64,000 nucleotides of DNA from M1-B18 sp048264125 (GCA_048264125.1 JBLXDM010000004.1:248001-312000); one strand, 5' to 3'; numbered from the stretch's first letter, positions 1 through 9,018 are shown. Notes: generated by a model from the letters alone, not told the origin. A program made the numbers and translations.

Positions 1-808
1 TTGTACTTAGAATTAAAATTGCAGGAGTAATCACTATAAGAAGTATTCCTCCAAACATCAGCATCATTGGCAGCAGCAGCTTTGTCGAGGCCTCCTCACC
101 AAGAGTCTTAGCCAGCCCCTTCCTAAGATTCCAGCTCTCATTTACCTGCTGCCTCAAAGCCATCACCATTTCATCATTTCCCTTTTTAATATTCTGCAGC
201 AAAAGGGCTATAAATTTCGATATTTCCGGTATTTTACAGCGTTGAGCAAAATCCTCATAGGCCTCTGTTTCAGACTTTCCACCTACAATTTCGCTATAGG
301 CTCGTTTCAACTCATTATGGAAAATACCTGATCTGCTTTGGTCAAGGGCTATCCTCTCCCAGACGCTGAAGATATTCATGCCAGCATTAATCAGTAGGAT
401 CATGATGCTTAGGAAATCACAGAAATCCATACTAAGCTGCCTTCTTCTCAGCTTTACCTTTTTGTCAAGCTCTGCATTTAAACCATAGACCGCCAGAACC
501 GGAGCAAGAAAAAGGATAAAAATTGCTTCCCCCGACGGCTCCTTTATCCCTCCCCCTACCAGAAGAAGAATCGTTATCGGCACCACCATAAGCACCACCA
601 ATATTTGATTAGCCCAAAAAACCCTTAGATATTTTAGAGAATTTTCTCTGCCATAAAGCTCCGACAGCTTGTATAGAAGACTCTTATCATAGCCTCTATT
701 GAATTTATACCGAATGGCATCTAATATCAGCAGTCCTATGGGAAGGAGCTTCAGCAGGGGAAAATCTTTTCTGTCCACTCCCTTAATATCCTCTGAATAA
801 AAGGACAT
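1..808 (-). CDS. tadC: Tad pilus inner-membrane platform protein TadC-like, 3' end cut by the window
   Basis: I translated this frame by hand from the ATG at 808. It stays open for 269 codons to the window edge, so the C-terminus is missing. TadC-type proteins belong to the GspF/T2SS-F superfamily and form, with TadB, the inner-membrane base of the Tad (Flp) pilus motor. The visible part has hydrophobic segments near residues 55-75 and 80-100, a cytoplasmic helical domain with an RRRQLSMDFCDFL stretch, and another hydrophobic segment at the truncated end. The start sits 2 nt after the tadB stop and has GAGGTG as its ribosome-binding site, so the genes are co-transcribed. Family assignment rests on membrane pattern and on its place after tadB. 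Confidence is high for the family, moderate for the exact symbol. Confidence 0.85.
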   Translation of the reverse strand, partial: MSFYSEDIKGVDRKDFPLLKLLPIGLLILDAIRYKFNRGYDKSLLYKLSELYGRENSLKYLRVFWANQILVVLMVVPITILLLVGGGIKEPSGEAIFILFLAPVLAVYGLNAELDKKVKLRRRQLSMDFCDFLSIMILLINAGMNIFSVWERIALDQSRSGIFHNELKRAYSEIVGGKSETEAYEDFAQRCKIPEISKFIALLLQNIKKGNDEMVMALRQQVNESWNLRKGLAKTLGEEASTKLLLPMMLMFGGILLIVITPAILILST

Positions 809-810
809 AG

Positions 811-1650
811 CTACACCTCTATTTCTATTATTTTATTAGCTATGTAAAAGGCCAGCAGAAACAGGCCTATGGCTGCAGTCATTGCTATTCTTCCTGCAAG
901 GGTTGTAAAGACAGGGCTCATGTAATCCGGCGAAGTGGCAGAAAGAACAAATATTAAAAATACGGGTATTACAGACAGCAGCCTTTGCTCAAACCTTCTC
1001 TGGGCCAGCATCAGCTCCAGCTCCTGCAGGAAGTCCTGCTTCTCGGAAATAATCCTAGAGGTGTTTCTCACAACCTCCACCAAATTTCCCCCTGTTCGCT
1101 TGCATATGATGAAGACCTCAGCGAAATAATTAACGTCCTCCAGCTCAGTTTTTTTTGCAAACTCCATGATCGACTCCTCAATTGTCATATTCATTTCCAA
1201 GGACCTATTGATTTTTTGAAGCTCCTTTATGATGGTGGTGCTTTCATCGGGATACAGTAGCAGAAGCTCTCCTGGAGCCTCTCTAAAAGCATTTTCAATT
1301 GACTTCCCAACCACCAGCGAGGTAGATATGCAATGCAGGGCCTCCTTGAATTGTAGATTTAGCTGCCGCTTCCTCTGTCTTATTAGCTGCTCCTCCTTAA
1401 TTCCGGGATATAGTAGCGCCACAGGCATTAGCAATGCAGCTACTAAAATACTCCTGTAGAAAAGGTAGCCTACGGCAAAAATTATGGCAGCAGCATATAG
1501 TAAGGACCACAGACTTTCCTTTACCGTCATGCAATAGAGGGGATTTTTTCCCTTCCTCGGTTTAGACTCTGCTCTTTTTTCCTTATGGATGCTCAAGCCC
1601 AGTATTGCCAGAGCTGATATTCCTCCAATAATCCAAAATAATATCTTCAT
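811..1650 (-). CDS. tadB: Tad pilus platform protein TadB (T2SS-F family)
   Basis: The 279-residue protein matches the TadB branch of the type II secretion F family, which anchors the TadA ATPase at the membrane during Flp pilus assembly. It has an N-terminal membrane segment (residues 1-20), a hydrophobic pair near 50-85, a cytoplasmic domain with the family-like stretch FAKKTELEDVNYFAEVFIIC around 165-185, and two C-terminal membrane segments from about residue 225 on. Length is normal for TadB. It lies 12 nt downstream of tadA and 2 nt upstream of tadC on the same strand, the usual order of tad operons. Substrate pilins are not in the window and probably lie to the left. Confidence 0.88.
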   Translation of the reverse strand: MKILFWIIGGISALAILGLSIHKEKRAESKPRKGKNPLYCMTVKESLWSLLYAAAIIFAVGYLFYRSILVAALLMPVALLYPGIKEEQLIRQRKRQLNLQFKEALHCISTSLVVGKSIENAFREAPGELLLLYPDESTTIIKELQKINRSLEMNMTIEESIMEFAKKTELEDVNYFAEVFIICKRTGGNLVEVVRNTSRIISEKQDFLQELELMLAQRRFEQRLLSVIPVFLIFVLSATSPDYMSPVFTTLAGRIAMTAAIGLFLLAFYIANKIIEIEV

Positions 1651-1662
1651 AGCAATCCTTCC

Positions 1663-2904
1663 TTACATAATAGGTTTTATTCCAGCTTTAGTCAGCTTGT
1701 CGACATGCTTCAGCTCCCCTGTCCTTACAAGGCCTCCAATTATTCCACCCTCCTCCGTCTCCCCGGTTTCTCTATGATAAAAGAGGGGATTCAGAAGAAC
1801 CTCATTGCCCTCGTAGCCTATGACCTCTGCTATCTCAACGATACGTCTCGATTTATCCCTTAATCTTGAAATGTAGACGATAATATCTATAGCTGAGGCA
1901 ATTTGTCTTCTGACGGCATCCAACGGTATAGGCGCTCCACTGATGACCATAGTCTCCAGCCTGCTGAGCATATCTCCAGTGGAGTTTGCATGACCTGTTG
2001 TCAATGAGCCATCATGCCCTGTATTCATAGCCTGCAGCATGTCTATGGCCTCAGGGCCCCTTACCTCCCCTACAATTATCCTATCTGGTCTCATTCTCAA
2101 GGACGCCTTTATCAGATCCCGAATGCTTATTTCTCCTCTGCCTTCGATATTGGCATTTCTAGTCTCCAGCCTTACAAGATTTTTTACAGCCTTTAGCTGC
2201 AGCTCAGCAGAATCCTCAATTGTAATAACCCTCTCCTCCTGTGGAATATAGTTTGAAAGAACGTTGAGGAAGGTGGTTTTTCCAGAGCCTGTACCTCCGC
2301 AAATTAGAATATTGTATTTTGCCCTTACCAGCTGCTTTAGAAATTCTGCAGCCTCCTGCGAAAGGCTTCCAAAGGAAATCAGCTCCTCCATGCTTATGGA
2401 TTTTTCGGGAAATTTTCTTATGGTTAGAATAGGCCCTTCAAGCGCTATGGGGGATAAGACTACGTTGACCCTTGAACCATCCTGAAGCCTTGCATCTACA
2501 ATAGGCGAGGCCTCGTTAACTACCCTGTTGAGCTTAGAAACAATATTCTGGATAACATCCTCCAGCTTTTTTCTGCTTTCGAAGACAGCATCAACTGCCT
2601 CCAGCCCGCCACCCCTTTCAATAAATATACACTCGGGGCCATTTACCATGATCTCTGTTATCGTCTGATCCTCTAGTAGCGGCTGAAGTATATCCAGCCT
2701 CCGCATACCATTGAATATCCTGTCAATAATCTCCTCCTTCTCTTGAATACTGAGGTAGTTCTCCCTTGACCAATTGAAGACCACCTCCTCTATAGCGGAC
2801 TCTATTTCAGCATCAGAGGGCACCATAGTTAAATCAATGACCTCCTTAACCTTAAGCTTCAGTATTTCTATTATTCCCGCCAATCCTTCAGCCTCCATAG
2901 TCAT
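1663..2904 (-). CDS. tadA: Tad/Flp pilus assembly ATPase TadA (CpaF family)
   Basis: This 413-residue protein is a VirB11/GspE-type secretion ATPase that drives Flp pilus extension and retraction. Residues 1-75 form the helical N-terminal region, followed by the N-terminal alpha/beta domain. The Walker A motif GGTGSGKTT is at about 203-211, the acidic box ITIEDSAEL at 227-235, and the Walker B region RIIVGEVRG at about 275. A glycine- and histidine-rich TGHDGSLTTGHANS stretch follows, as in the CpaF family. Its ATG overlaps the tadZ stop as ATGA, and the purine-rich GAAGGAAGG just upstream is the ribosome-binding site. All catalytic motifs look intact. The assignment is secure. Confidence 0.95.
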   Translation of the reverse strand: MTMEAEGLAGIIEILKLKVKEVIDLTMVPSDAEIESAIEEVVFNWSRENYLSIQEKEEIIDRIFNGMRRLDILQPLLEDQTITEIMVNGPECIFIERGGGLEAVDAVFESRKKLEDVIQNIVSKLNRVVNEASPIVDARLQDGSRVNVVLSPIALEGPILTIRKFPEKSISMEELISFGSLSQEAAEFLKQLVRAKYNILICGGTGSGKTTFLNVLSNYIPQEERVITIEDSAELQLKAVKNLVRLETRNANIEGRGEISIRDLIKASLRMRPDRIIVGEVRGPEAIDMLQAMNTGHDGSLTTGHANSTGDMLSRLETMVISGAPIPLDAVRRQIASAIDIIVYISRLRDKSRRIVEIAEVIGYEGNEVLLNPLFYHRETGETEEGGIIGGLVRTGELKHVDKLTKAGIKPIM

Positions 2905-4028
2905 TCCTTCCTTCTATTGCTATTAATTAAATCACCTGCAAAGGCAGCCATCGTTCTAATGAATTCACTTTCCTTGTTGAAATCTAATCCCTGAGCGCGT
3001 TTTACATATATATCTGTCATGGCTGGCAGCATGTATTTTGCCACAGCATTTATACTGAGCCTTGGCGTCTTCGCTTCCTCACCTTCAGAATAAGCCTTCA
3101 CCAGCAGCACCAGCTTATCGGCAATTTTGGCATCCAGCTTGTTCCTCATCAGCTCCCTTTCCAGCATCGAAAGCTTCAGACTACCTATGGTTGAAGCCTC
3201 TGACATTAAAACCATGGAGTCGCATTCCTCCATCAGAAATTTAGTCCTGGTATTAAATTGAGGAGATGAATCAATGAATATATAGTCATATATTCTACTG
3301 TCTCTTAGAAGCCTTAGCAGCAGCTGAAGGTCCTCTACCATCAGCTCCTCCGACTCCAGAAGGCTGTCGGGAGGTGCCAGATATTGTAGTCCTGAGGCTG
3401 CATCCAGCAGCACATTGGCCTCCAGCTTCAATATCATATTATTGCTTCTTTTTTTAATGGCATAGTATAGCTTGGAGGCATTAAGGGTGTCATGGGGCTT
3501 TAGTAGCAGAGAATGGGATGGAATATTTTCGAGATTCAGATATAGGACTTTGCCCCCCAGTGAGGCTGTGGCTCTGGCAGCGGCAATACATGCGGCAGTA
3601 AGCCCAATGCCCCCAGATGGCGAGTAAAAAAGCAATATTTTAGGCGCATCCTCTTTTTTATGTAGCAGAAGATTTTTATCGGGTTTTTTTTCACTTAGCA
3701 GCTGTAAAATTTGATTTACCAGTCTGTCCATCGGTTGATATTTGTAAATACCCTCCTGAGGAGGCTTGCCCTCTGTGGCCCCACGGTCCTCCAGCAGCTG
3801 TACGACGACGGCAGCTTTGCTTACATTTAGCTCCGGCAGCAGCAGCTCTTTATTTATTAAAAGCAAGTCAATGCTTTCCTCTGTCATCTGCAGCTGCTTA
3901 ACAAGCCTCTCGTACTCGGATATAGCAATAATTTCAATGCTATTAAGCCTCTGGCTGAGGAAATAGGTGTTTAAAGCCTTGAGATAGCACTGGTCTCCGT
4001 CAGCTACCACCAGCCTGAATCTATCCAT
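2901..4028 (-). CDS. tadZ: TadZ/CpaE-like pilus localisation protein with degenerate P-loop
   Basis: The open frame runs further upstream, to 4316, but would then overlap the prepilin peptidase gene. The ATG at 4028 has a strong TAGGAGGTG site 6 nt upstream and gives a 375-residue protein typical of TadZ/CpaE. Residues 1-115 resemble an atypical receiver domain, and 128-375 a ParA/MinD-type ATPase domain. TadZ proteins place the Tad machinery at its site on the inner face of the membrane. The P-loop reads SPSGGIGLT (about 136-144) instead of the usual KGGxGKT, so both the signature and the Walker A lysine are absent. Such degeneration is known in some TadZ proteins and suggests weak or no ATP hydrolysis. 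It lies between the peptidase gene and tadA in the same operon. Confidence 0.87.
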   Translation of the reverse strand: MDRFRLVVADGDQCYLKALNTYFLSQRLNSIEIIAISEYERLVKQLQMTEESIDLLLINKELLLPELNVSKAAVVVQLLEDRGATEGKPPQEGIYKYQPMDRLVNQILQLLSEKKPDKNLLLHKKEDAPKILLFYSPSGGIGLTAACIAAARATASLGGKVLYLNLENIPSHSLLLKPHDTLNASKLYYAIKKRSNNMILKLEANVLLDAASGLQYLAPPDSLLESEELMVEDLQLLLRLLRDSRIYDYIFIDSSPQFNTRTKFLMEECDSMVLMSEASTIGSLKLSMLERELMRNKLDAKIADKLVLLVKAYSEGEEAKTPRLSINAVAKYMLPAMTDIYVKRAQGLDFNKESEFIRTMAAFAGDLINSNRRKE

Positions 4029-4051
4029 TGTTGCACCTCCTAATTGATTTA

Positions 4052-4564
4052 TTATTTTATTAATACCGTTACAGCTACCCCAAGGCCTATAGCCAACGCC
4101 AAGGGCAGCTTCTCCTCGCCGCCTCGATTTTGTGAATAGGCTCCCGGATATCCATGTAGCATATAAGCAACGACATAATTGAATAAATAGCTTAACCTGC
4201 CCATAAGGCTTTTTCTGTATAGCATAATCACCAGAGCCATTAATCCTCCGATTATGGAGGCGTATAGCATACAGCTCAATATAAAGCTGGTTCCCATCAA
4301 ACCTCCGATCCCACAAAGTAGCTTTATATCGCCTGCCCCTAAAGCTCCTGCAGCAAAAAAGGGCAATAATAATAAAAATGGTAATAAAGCCCCAAAAAGT
4401 GAATCTCTGAATACAGTTAATTCACCAGTACTCAGCCCTAATACTAAGCCTATCAGCAAGGAAGGAATTGTTACATAATTTTTTACAACGCCCCTTCTAA
4501 TATCTGTTATGCATGATTGCAATATTAAAATTGTCAATGTGCTGTTTCTAATAGCTTCAAGCAT
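4052..4564 (-). CDS. tadV: A24 family prepilin peptidase (TadV/CpaA type)
   Basis: This 170-residue integral membrane protein should cleave the leader of Flp pilins. It has the two aspartates of the type IV prepilin peptidase family: D21 in the TDIRRG stretch and D79 in the GxGD motif of LGAGDIKLL. It lacks the extra N-terminal methyltransferase domain of PilD, as expected for the short TadV/CpaA group. About six hydrophobic helices are visible. It is the first visible gene of the tad operon, and the tadZ ribosome-binding site follows its stop within 25 nt. Confidence 0.88.
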   Translation of the reverse strand: MLEAIRNSTLTILILQSCITDIRRGVVKNYVTIPSLLIGLVLGLSTGELTVFRDSLFGALLPFLLLLPFFAAGALGAGDIKLLCGIGGLMGTSFILSCMLYASIIGGLMALVIMLYRKSLMGRLSYLFNYVVAYMLHGYPGAYSQNRGGEEKLPLALAIGLGVAVTVLIK

Positions 4565-4700
4565 TTATACACTACACTCCTCTTTCGAAGCAAATTCTAA
4601 CCAATTATCTGTGTTGTTTTTTATGTCCGCATTTGTAACTTTGGGTAATTTTTCTATATTCTATATATTTTTACATTTTCCTCTATTTTTTGGTAAAAAA

Positions 4701-4731
4701 ATAAAAAAACCGAGAATTTAATCTCGGTTTA
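4701..4731 (-). terminator. Intrinsic terminator downstream of holA
   Basis: The stem AACCGAGA / TCTCGGTT has a short AT loop and, read on the minus strand, is followed by a run of Ts. It lies about 25 nt after the holA stop and separates the holA transcript from the tad operon. Confidence 0.8.
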
Positions 4732-4755
4732 AGTATTTTAAAGGCCTTTAGGGTA

Positions 4756-5793
4756 CTAGCTTCTACATATTTCTACAATGATCAATTCAAGGGCAATTCT
4801 ATCCTTTATTCTTCCTGACTTCATCATTAAATCCATATTTAAAAAATGATTTAAAAGCTCCCTAAGTCGCTTTATCGTATATCCATTGCTTTGAGCTGCG
4901 GCCTTGGAGGCCACAAAGGGATGAAGCCCCAGCTTGGAAGCTATCATTTTAGGGTTATAGCCCTCCTCCAGCAGCAGCTTTGCCGACAATACATTTTTTA
5001 TCTGATTGCTTAAGGTAACCATCAGTCGTATTGCCACTTCACCCTCATCCAGCATATGATTAAGTCGTTCCAAGGCCTCCGACAAATTTCTTCCGGCGAT
5101 GGCATCCATAAGCTTGAAGATATCATTTTGGTATCTAAATATGGATACTCCTTCTATGTGCTGCTGCTTTAACAGCCCTTCCTCACCCATATAGCCGATA
5201 ATCTTCTCTATTTCATTCTCAATATCAAAAAGATTTTGACCTGCATTTTTCCCCAGATAATCAAGGTGATTTATCATATAGGCGATTTCTTTCTGCTGAG
5301 CCTCTTTTTTGTGGTCTTTAAATTTCCCCGATATCCATTTACTTAGCTCATTCTCCTTAAGCCTTTCAAAATTAAGGGTTCGTCCCTGCTTGGTCGCCTC
5401 CTTCACTAGCTTTTTTCTAGAGTCCACACTGCTAAGTCCATAAAAAACCAAACAGGTGAAGTCAGGTATTTTTCCGATATAGTCAATCAGTGCAGCTTCA
5501 GCGGCATCAGAGATCGTCTTCTTCTTGCCCTGTAGGCCTTCAAAGGCCTTTACCACCACTAGCTTTCTTTCAGCCATAAAGGGAAGGGTTTCACAGGCAT
5601 CTATTAGTCTGTCTACCTCCAGCTCCTTTCCTTCGATAGCAAGAAAATTTAAGCTTTCAAAATCAGGAGAAATCAACTGCTGCTTCAGTCTCTTCACAGC
5701 CTCCTCCATCAAATAGCCCTCTTCGCCATACATTATATAAATTTTCTTTACATCATTCCCTTTGATGTCCTCTATTATTTGTTGATAGCTCAT
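4756..5793 (-). CDS. holA: DNA polymerase III delta subunit
   Basis: HolA opens the beta sliding clamp as part of the clamp-loader complex. The 345-residue length is normal. The N-terminal region shows an AAA+-like fold with the family stretch IYIMYGEEGYLMEEAVK (about 18-34), and the C-terminal third is the helical collar domain. As in other HolA proteins there is no functional Walker A motif. The first 41 nt overlap the end of comEC, a gene order common in Firmicutes. The ribosome-binding site (AGAAGGTTGGG) lies inside comEC and looks weak, so translation is probably coupled to comEC. Confidence 0.93.
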   Translation of the reverse strand: MSYQQIIEDIKGNDVKKIYIMYGEEGYLMEEAVKRLKQQLISPDFESLNFLAIEGKELEVDRLIDACETLPFMAERKLVVVKAFEGLQGKKKTISDAAEAALIDYIGKIPDFTCLVFYGLSSVDSRKKLVKEATKQGRTLNFERLKENELSKWISGKFKDHKKEAQQKEIAYMINHLDYLGKNAGQNLFDIENEIEKIIGYMGEEGLLKQQHIEGVSIFRYQNDIFKLMDAIAGRNLSEALERLNHMLDEGEVAIRLMVTLSNQIKNVLSAKLLLEEGYNPKMIASKLGLHPFVASKAAAQSNGYTIKRLRELLNHFLNMDLMMKSGRIKDRIALELIIVEICRS

Positions 5794-7288
5794 AATTTCC
5801 CAACCTTCTAATGTTTTTTATGATCACTTCTCTATAGCTAAGAGCAGCATACACAACCGTCAGCAGTATATAGTATAAAAGCATATGCAATGGCCCCACC
5901 CCTGTAATTCCAATGCTTGAGTACTCCAAACTACTACTGACCTCTACAACTGCTATGATGTATTTTAAAACCCAGCTTAAGGGCAGCATTAGGATAGCTG
6001 CAGCCTTTACGGATATAAGACTCAGTAGACCCCCTGCAAGCCCTAAGGTCAGCACCACCCCTAGGCAGGGTACGATTAATAGATTTGTTAGAGGTGAAAT
6101 CACCGAAAACTGATTAAAATAATATGCGGTTATAGGCATTGTACCGATTTGGGCCGCCAAAGTTATAGCAATCAAGGAGCCAATCGCCCTTGGCAGCTTC
6201 TCCAAAAGCTTTAAAAGCTTCGGATACAGCATCAGAATGCTTAGGGTTGCACCAAAGGACATTTGAAAGGCCACTGAAAATATTACAAAGGGATTTATAC
6301 TGACAGCTATTACCGCCACCAGCATAAGACTGTTGACAGCATCATATCTCCTGTCAAAAAAGTAGGCTAAGGCATATATCAAATACATTAAGCCTGCCCT
6401 TATAATTGAGACAGGAAAGCCTACTACATAGGCATAGCCATAGATCAGCATTAACGTCAGAACTAGAGCCTTGTTTTTTCCCAGTCCGATGAGATCAAAC
6501 AGCTTTTGTATCAGCAGTACTATGATCCCTATGTGAAGACCGGAAACCGCAACAATATGAGCAGTCCCGCTTCTGGAAAAGCTCTCCAGCAGCTCCTCCT
6601 GCATGTAGCCCTGATTTCCGAAGATGATGCTCTTAATCAATGATGCGGTTTTCGGCATCAGTTCAGCATCAAAAAAATCCTCTATATGTATTCTGGCCTT
6701 TAAGCTGCTGATTAAAAGCGGCCATTTCTGCCGAGCGCCAATAGCGCTGACATTATAGCCGGAGGTCCTTATAACATAGCGATAGCCCTTACTCCTCAGA
6801 TACAAATCATAGGAGTCGTAGGAGTCGGTCAAATCCTTGATTAGCTGCGCCGATTCCAGCTGCAAAAGACTGCCGGGGGCTAGGTCCATTGCATTAGTAG
6901 CCTCAGCTCCCCTAAGCTGCAGCAGCGCCTTCTCTCCAGTGCCTTTATATCCATCCTCCGTTGCATAGCTGATTAGCTTAATATCCGCTTCATAATAATA
7001 CTTTTTAGGCTTTAAATAGTCCAAAAGCTCCGCCTGAAGGGTCATAGGCTGAAGGGCCTCCGACAGCCTTGCATCAGCAGAGCTATGAATATAAAATATA
7101 AAGCTACCAAAAAATACAGTCATCATACAGATGAAAGGTAAATGGGAGCCTCGAAAGGTCAAAAGCAGCAGCAAAGCCAGCAGTAGAACTATAAGCAGCA
7201 TGGCAGCTGTTACCTGAAGCCCAGTATAAAAGCCAATTAAAATACCTATTAGTAGAAAAAACAACAAAATTACAAAGGGTCTTCTCAC
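5753..7288 (-). CDS. comEC: ComEC/Rec2 family DNA uptake channel, without the C-terminal metallo-beta-lactamase domain
   Basis: ComEC forms the channel that carries single-stranded DNA across the membrane in transformation. This 511-residue protein has an N-terminal DUF4131-like region with several membrane segments (1-170) and the competence domain from about 215, beginning with the FGNQGYMQEELLESFSRSGT region and including the HIVAVSGLHIG motif. Full-length Firmicutes ComEC is usually near 750 residues with a C-terminal metallo-beta-lactamase-like nuclease domain, which is absent here. A free-standing lipoprotein of that fold is encoded at 13037. The start is GTG at 7288, with AAGGAGGGA upstream. 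No other competence genes are visible, so function in transformation is unproven. Confidence 0.88.
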   Translation of the reverse strand: MRRPFVILLFFLLIGILIGFYTGLQVTAAMLLIVLLLALLLLLTFRGSHLPFICMMTVFFGSFIFYIHSSADARLSEALQPMTLQAELLDYLKPKKYYYEADIKLISYATEDGYKGTGEKALLQLRGAEATNAMDLAPGSLLQLESAQLIKDLTDSYDSYDLYLRSKGYRYVIRTSGYNVSAIGARQKWPLLISSLKARIHIEDFFDAELMPKTASLIKSIIFGNQGYMQEELLESFSRSGTAHIVAVSGLHIGIIVLLIQKLFDLIGLGKNKALVLTLMLIYGYAYVVGFPVSIIRAGLMYLIYALAYFFDRRYDAVNSLMLVAVIAVSINPFVIFSVAFQMSFGATLSILMLYPKLLKLLEKLPRAIGSLIAITLAAQIGTMPITAYYFNQFSVISPLTNLLIVPCLGVVLTLGLAGGLLSLISVKAAAILMLPLSWVLKYIIAVVEVSSSLEYSSIGITGVGPLHMLLYYILLTVVYAALSYREVIIKNIRRLGNYELSTNNRGHQRE

Positions 7289-7340
7289 AAAAATCCCTCC
7301 TTATTTTGTTATTTATTTCTATATAATTCCATAAATTCCT

Positions 7341-8447
7341 CTATTTAGTTTTTGCTCTACTGAATTTATTATATAAAAGCCCTCCAGTAACTGCGGTTAT
7401 AGGTATAGCTAAAATAATACCAATGGTACCTGCTATTGCCCTCACAATTTCAGTTGCAATAATATCCAAATTCAGTATTTTTATTACGCTGGATTCATAT
7501 GCCATAAACAAAAGCATCAACGGTATAGCGCTTCCAACATAGGCCAATATTAAGGTGTTAGACATTGTACCCATTATGTCCCTACCCACATTCATTCCTG
7601 ATACTACCAACTCCTTGGCACTTATCGCTGGATTCACCCTTTTAATTTCCTCCATGGCAGAGGATATCGACATCCCTACATCCATTACAGCCCCTAAGGC
7701 CCCCAGGATTATACCGGAAAAGAGCAGCTCCTTGAAGTCAAATTCTATACCCTGTGGTATATAAAGCAGCATCATGGCCTCTTCACTGGAAAGTCCCGTA
7801 AGCCTAACCTTGGAGCCAATAAGGAAGGCGATAAGACCCGCCACCATTACACCTCCAAAAACCCCTATTATGGCTGCAAAGCTCTTTAGCCTGATACCTC
7901 CAATTATTAAAATAGTGATAAAGGTTATTAGTAAGGCGGATATTACAGTAAGCCCTATTGGACTATAGCCCTTGAGTATACCCGGCAATAGAAATTTCAT
8001 AACAATTAATATGGTTAAGCTCAGTGTAAGGACGGATTTTAAACCGGTTTTCCTCCCCACCAAAAGCAGAAGTGCTATAAACAGCCCGATAATAAAATAA
8101 ACATATGTATCTCTCACATACTCAGATATATTAATCTCAAGTACGCCTTCAGCATTGTATTCCATTACCACAAGAACCCTATCACCCGGCTTAACAGGTA
8201 GGTCGTATGCGGTATTACCCGAGATAAAATGTGTTATCTCAACGATGTCCCCCTCCATTACTCCGGTTAAGAGCTCCAGGGTAACCAGCTTCGCCTCAAA
8301 GATATATTCCTCATCAGGGTCCTCCATATCCTCCACGTGAAGCACCTTTGCACGCTCCACCAGCATATCGGACTCTTCACTGGCAAAAACACTGGAGATA
8401 CTGAACAGCATCATTAACACCAATAAAATTAATATATTTTTTTTCAT
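7341..8447 (-). CDS. YibE/F family membrane protein
   Basis: The 368-residue protein has a cleavable-looking signal sequence (residues 1-23, ending FASEE), an extracytoplasmic beta-rich domain (about 25-115), and about eight membrane helices that match the YibE/F-like family. The function of this family is not established; a transport or permease role is often assumed. The ribosome-binding site AAGGAGGGG precedes the ATG. It may be co-transcribed with comEC, which starts about 50 nt downstream. The upstream intergenic region contains repeat A copy 1. Confidence 0.82.
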   Translation of the reverse strand: MKKNILILLVLMMLFSISSVFASEESDMLVERAKVLHVEDMEDPDEEYIFEAKLVTLELLTGVMEGDIVEITHFISGNTAYDLPVKPGDRVLVVMEYNAEGVLEINISEYVRDTYVYFIIGLFIALLLLVGRKTGLKSVLTLSLTILIVMKFLLPGILKGYSPIGLTVISALLITFITILIIGGIRLKSFAAIIGVFGGVMVAGLIAFLIGSKVRLTGLSSEEAMMLLYIPQGIEFDFKELLFSGIILGALGAVMDVGMSISSAMEEIKRVNPAISAKELVVSGMNVGRDIMGTMSNTLILAYVGSAIPLMLLFMAYESSVIKILNLDIIATEIVRAIAGTIGIILAIPITAVTGGLLYNKFSRAKTK

Positions 8448-8512
8448 CTCAACCCCTCCTTACCATTGATGTAATTATACTGAAGAAAACTAAATTCGTC
8501 AATTCTCACCAC

Positions 8513-8663
8513 AGAACAAAGTGGCTCCGCTACGTTTGTTTTCCAGGGAACCCATGCATTCCCTAGGACGCTTCGCTGTACCCTCCTTATTTTAATAAGG
8601 GGTGACGCCCCCCTTAACAACCCCCCATGTCATAGGAATTAAAAACGAACTTTCCTATGACAT
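8513..8663. repeat. Repeat A, copy 1: about 150-bp structured intergenic element
   Basis: This element is nearly identical to 50991-51138. It holds several inverted repeats in order: a GTGGC/GCTAC hairpin, a CCAGGGAAC...TTCCCTAGG hairpin, CCTTAT/ATAAGG, a GGGG/CCCC hairpin, and a terminal TGTCATAGGAA / TTCCTATGACA hairpin at 8628-8662. No open reading frame of note runs through it. Its right end lies 3-4 nt from the terminator of the minus-strand gene at 8698, and its left end lies upstream of the YibE/F gene. Origin and function are unknown. It could be a small mobile element (MITE-like) or a structured RNA element. Confidence 0.85.
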
Positions 8664-8665
8664 AA

Positions 8666-8692
8666 AAGCAGAAGACCAAAAGGCCTTCTGCT
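8666..8692 (-). terminator. Intrinsic terminator after the 8698-9018 gene
   Basis: The stem AGCAGAAG / CTTCTGCT, extended by GGCC/GGTC, is followed by TTTT on the minus strand. It lies just after the stop codon at 8698 and directly beside repeat A. Confidence 0.7.
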
Positions 8693-8697
8693 GGTGA

Positions 8698-9018
8698 TTA
8701 ATGCTTCCTATAATAATTGTATTCTCTTAAATGGTTAGGTACAGGCTTTGCATCTGTATGGGTATTGTTCTCGTAGTTAAGATGGGCCCGAATATTTACC
8801 GTATGATTATTTCTGTCATGTCGGATTTCCACCTGCTCTGCCCTACCATCATCCTGATGATAATCCAAATATAGCGATAGGATATTATTCGCTGCCGTCT
8901 CGTTTATTCCGTTATAGGCCAGAAAATATTCCTCCTCTGGAATCTCTAGATAGAGCTCATAGCCCTCCTCTAATCTGACTCTTCTATCCTGAATATAATT
9001 TAGCAATTCCCCAGCCAC
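8698..9018 (-). CDS. Small hypothetical protein
   Basis: This 106-residue acidic, hydrophilic protein has no signal sequence or membrane segment and is not a family I recognise. The middle is rich in aromatic residues (YELYLEIPEEEYFLAYNG), and the C-terminal half is rich in Asn and His. The frame opens with GTG at 9018, but that codon lies inside the best ribosome-binding site (GAGGTGG). TTG at 9006, 8 nt downstream of that site, is the more likely start and gives 102 residues. A terminator follows directly, so the gene is probably transcribed alone. Confidence 0.6.
   Translation of the reverse strand: MAGELLNYIQDRRVRLEEGYELYLEIPEEEYFLAYNGINETAANNILSLYLDYHQDDGRAEQVEIRHDRNNHTVNIRAHLNYENNTHTDAKPVPNHLREYNYYRKH

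Noticed and set aside
4029..4316. N-terminal extension of the tadZ frame to 4316
   Set aside because: It would overlap the prepilin peptidase gene by 265 nt and lacks a ribosome-binding site; the ATG at 4028 has a strong one.
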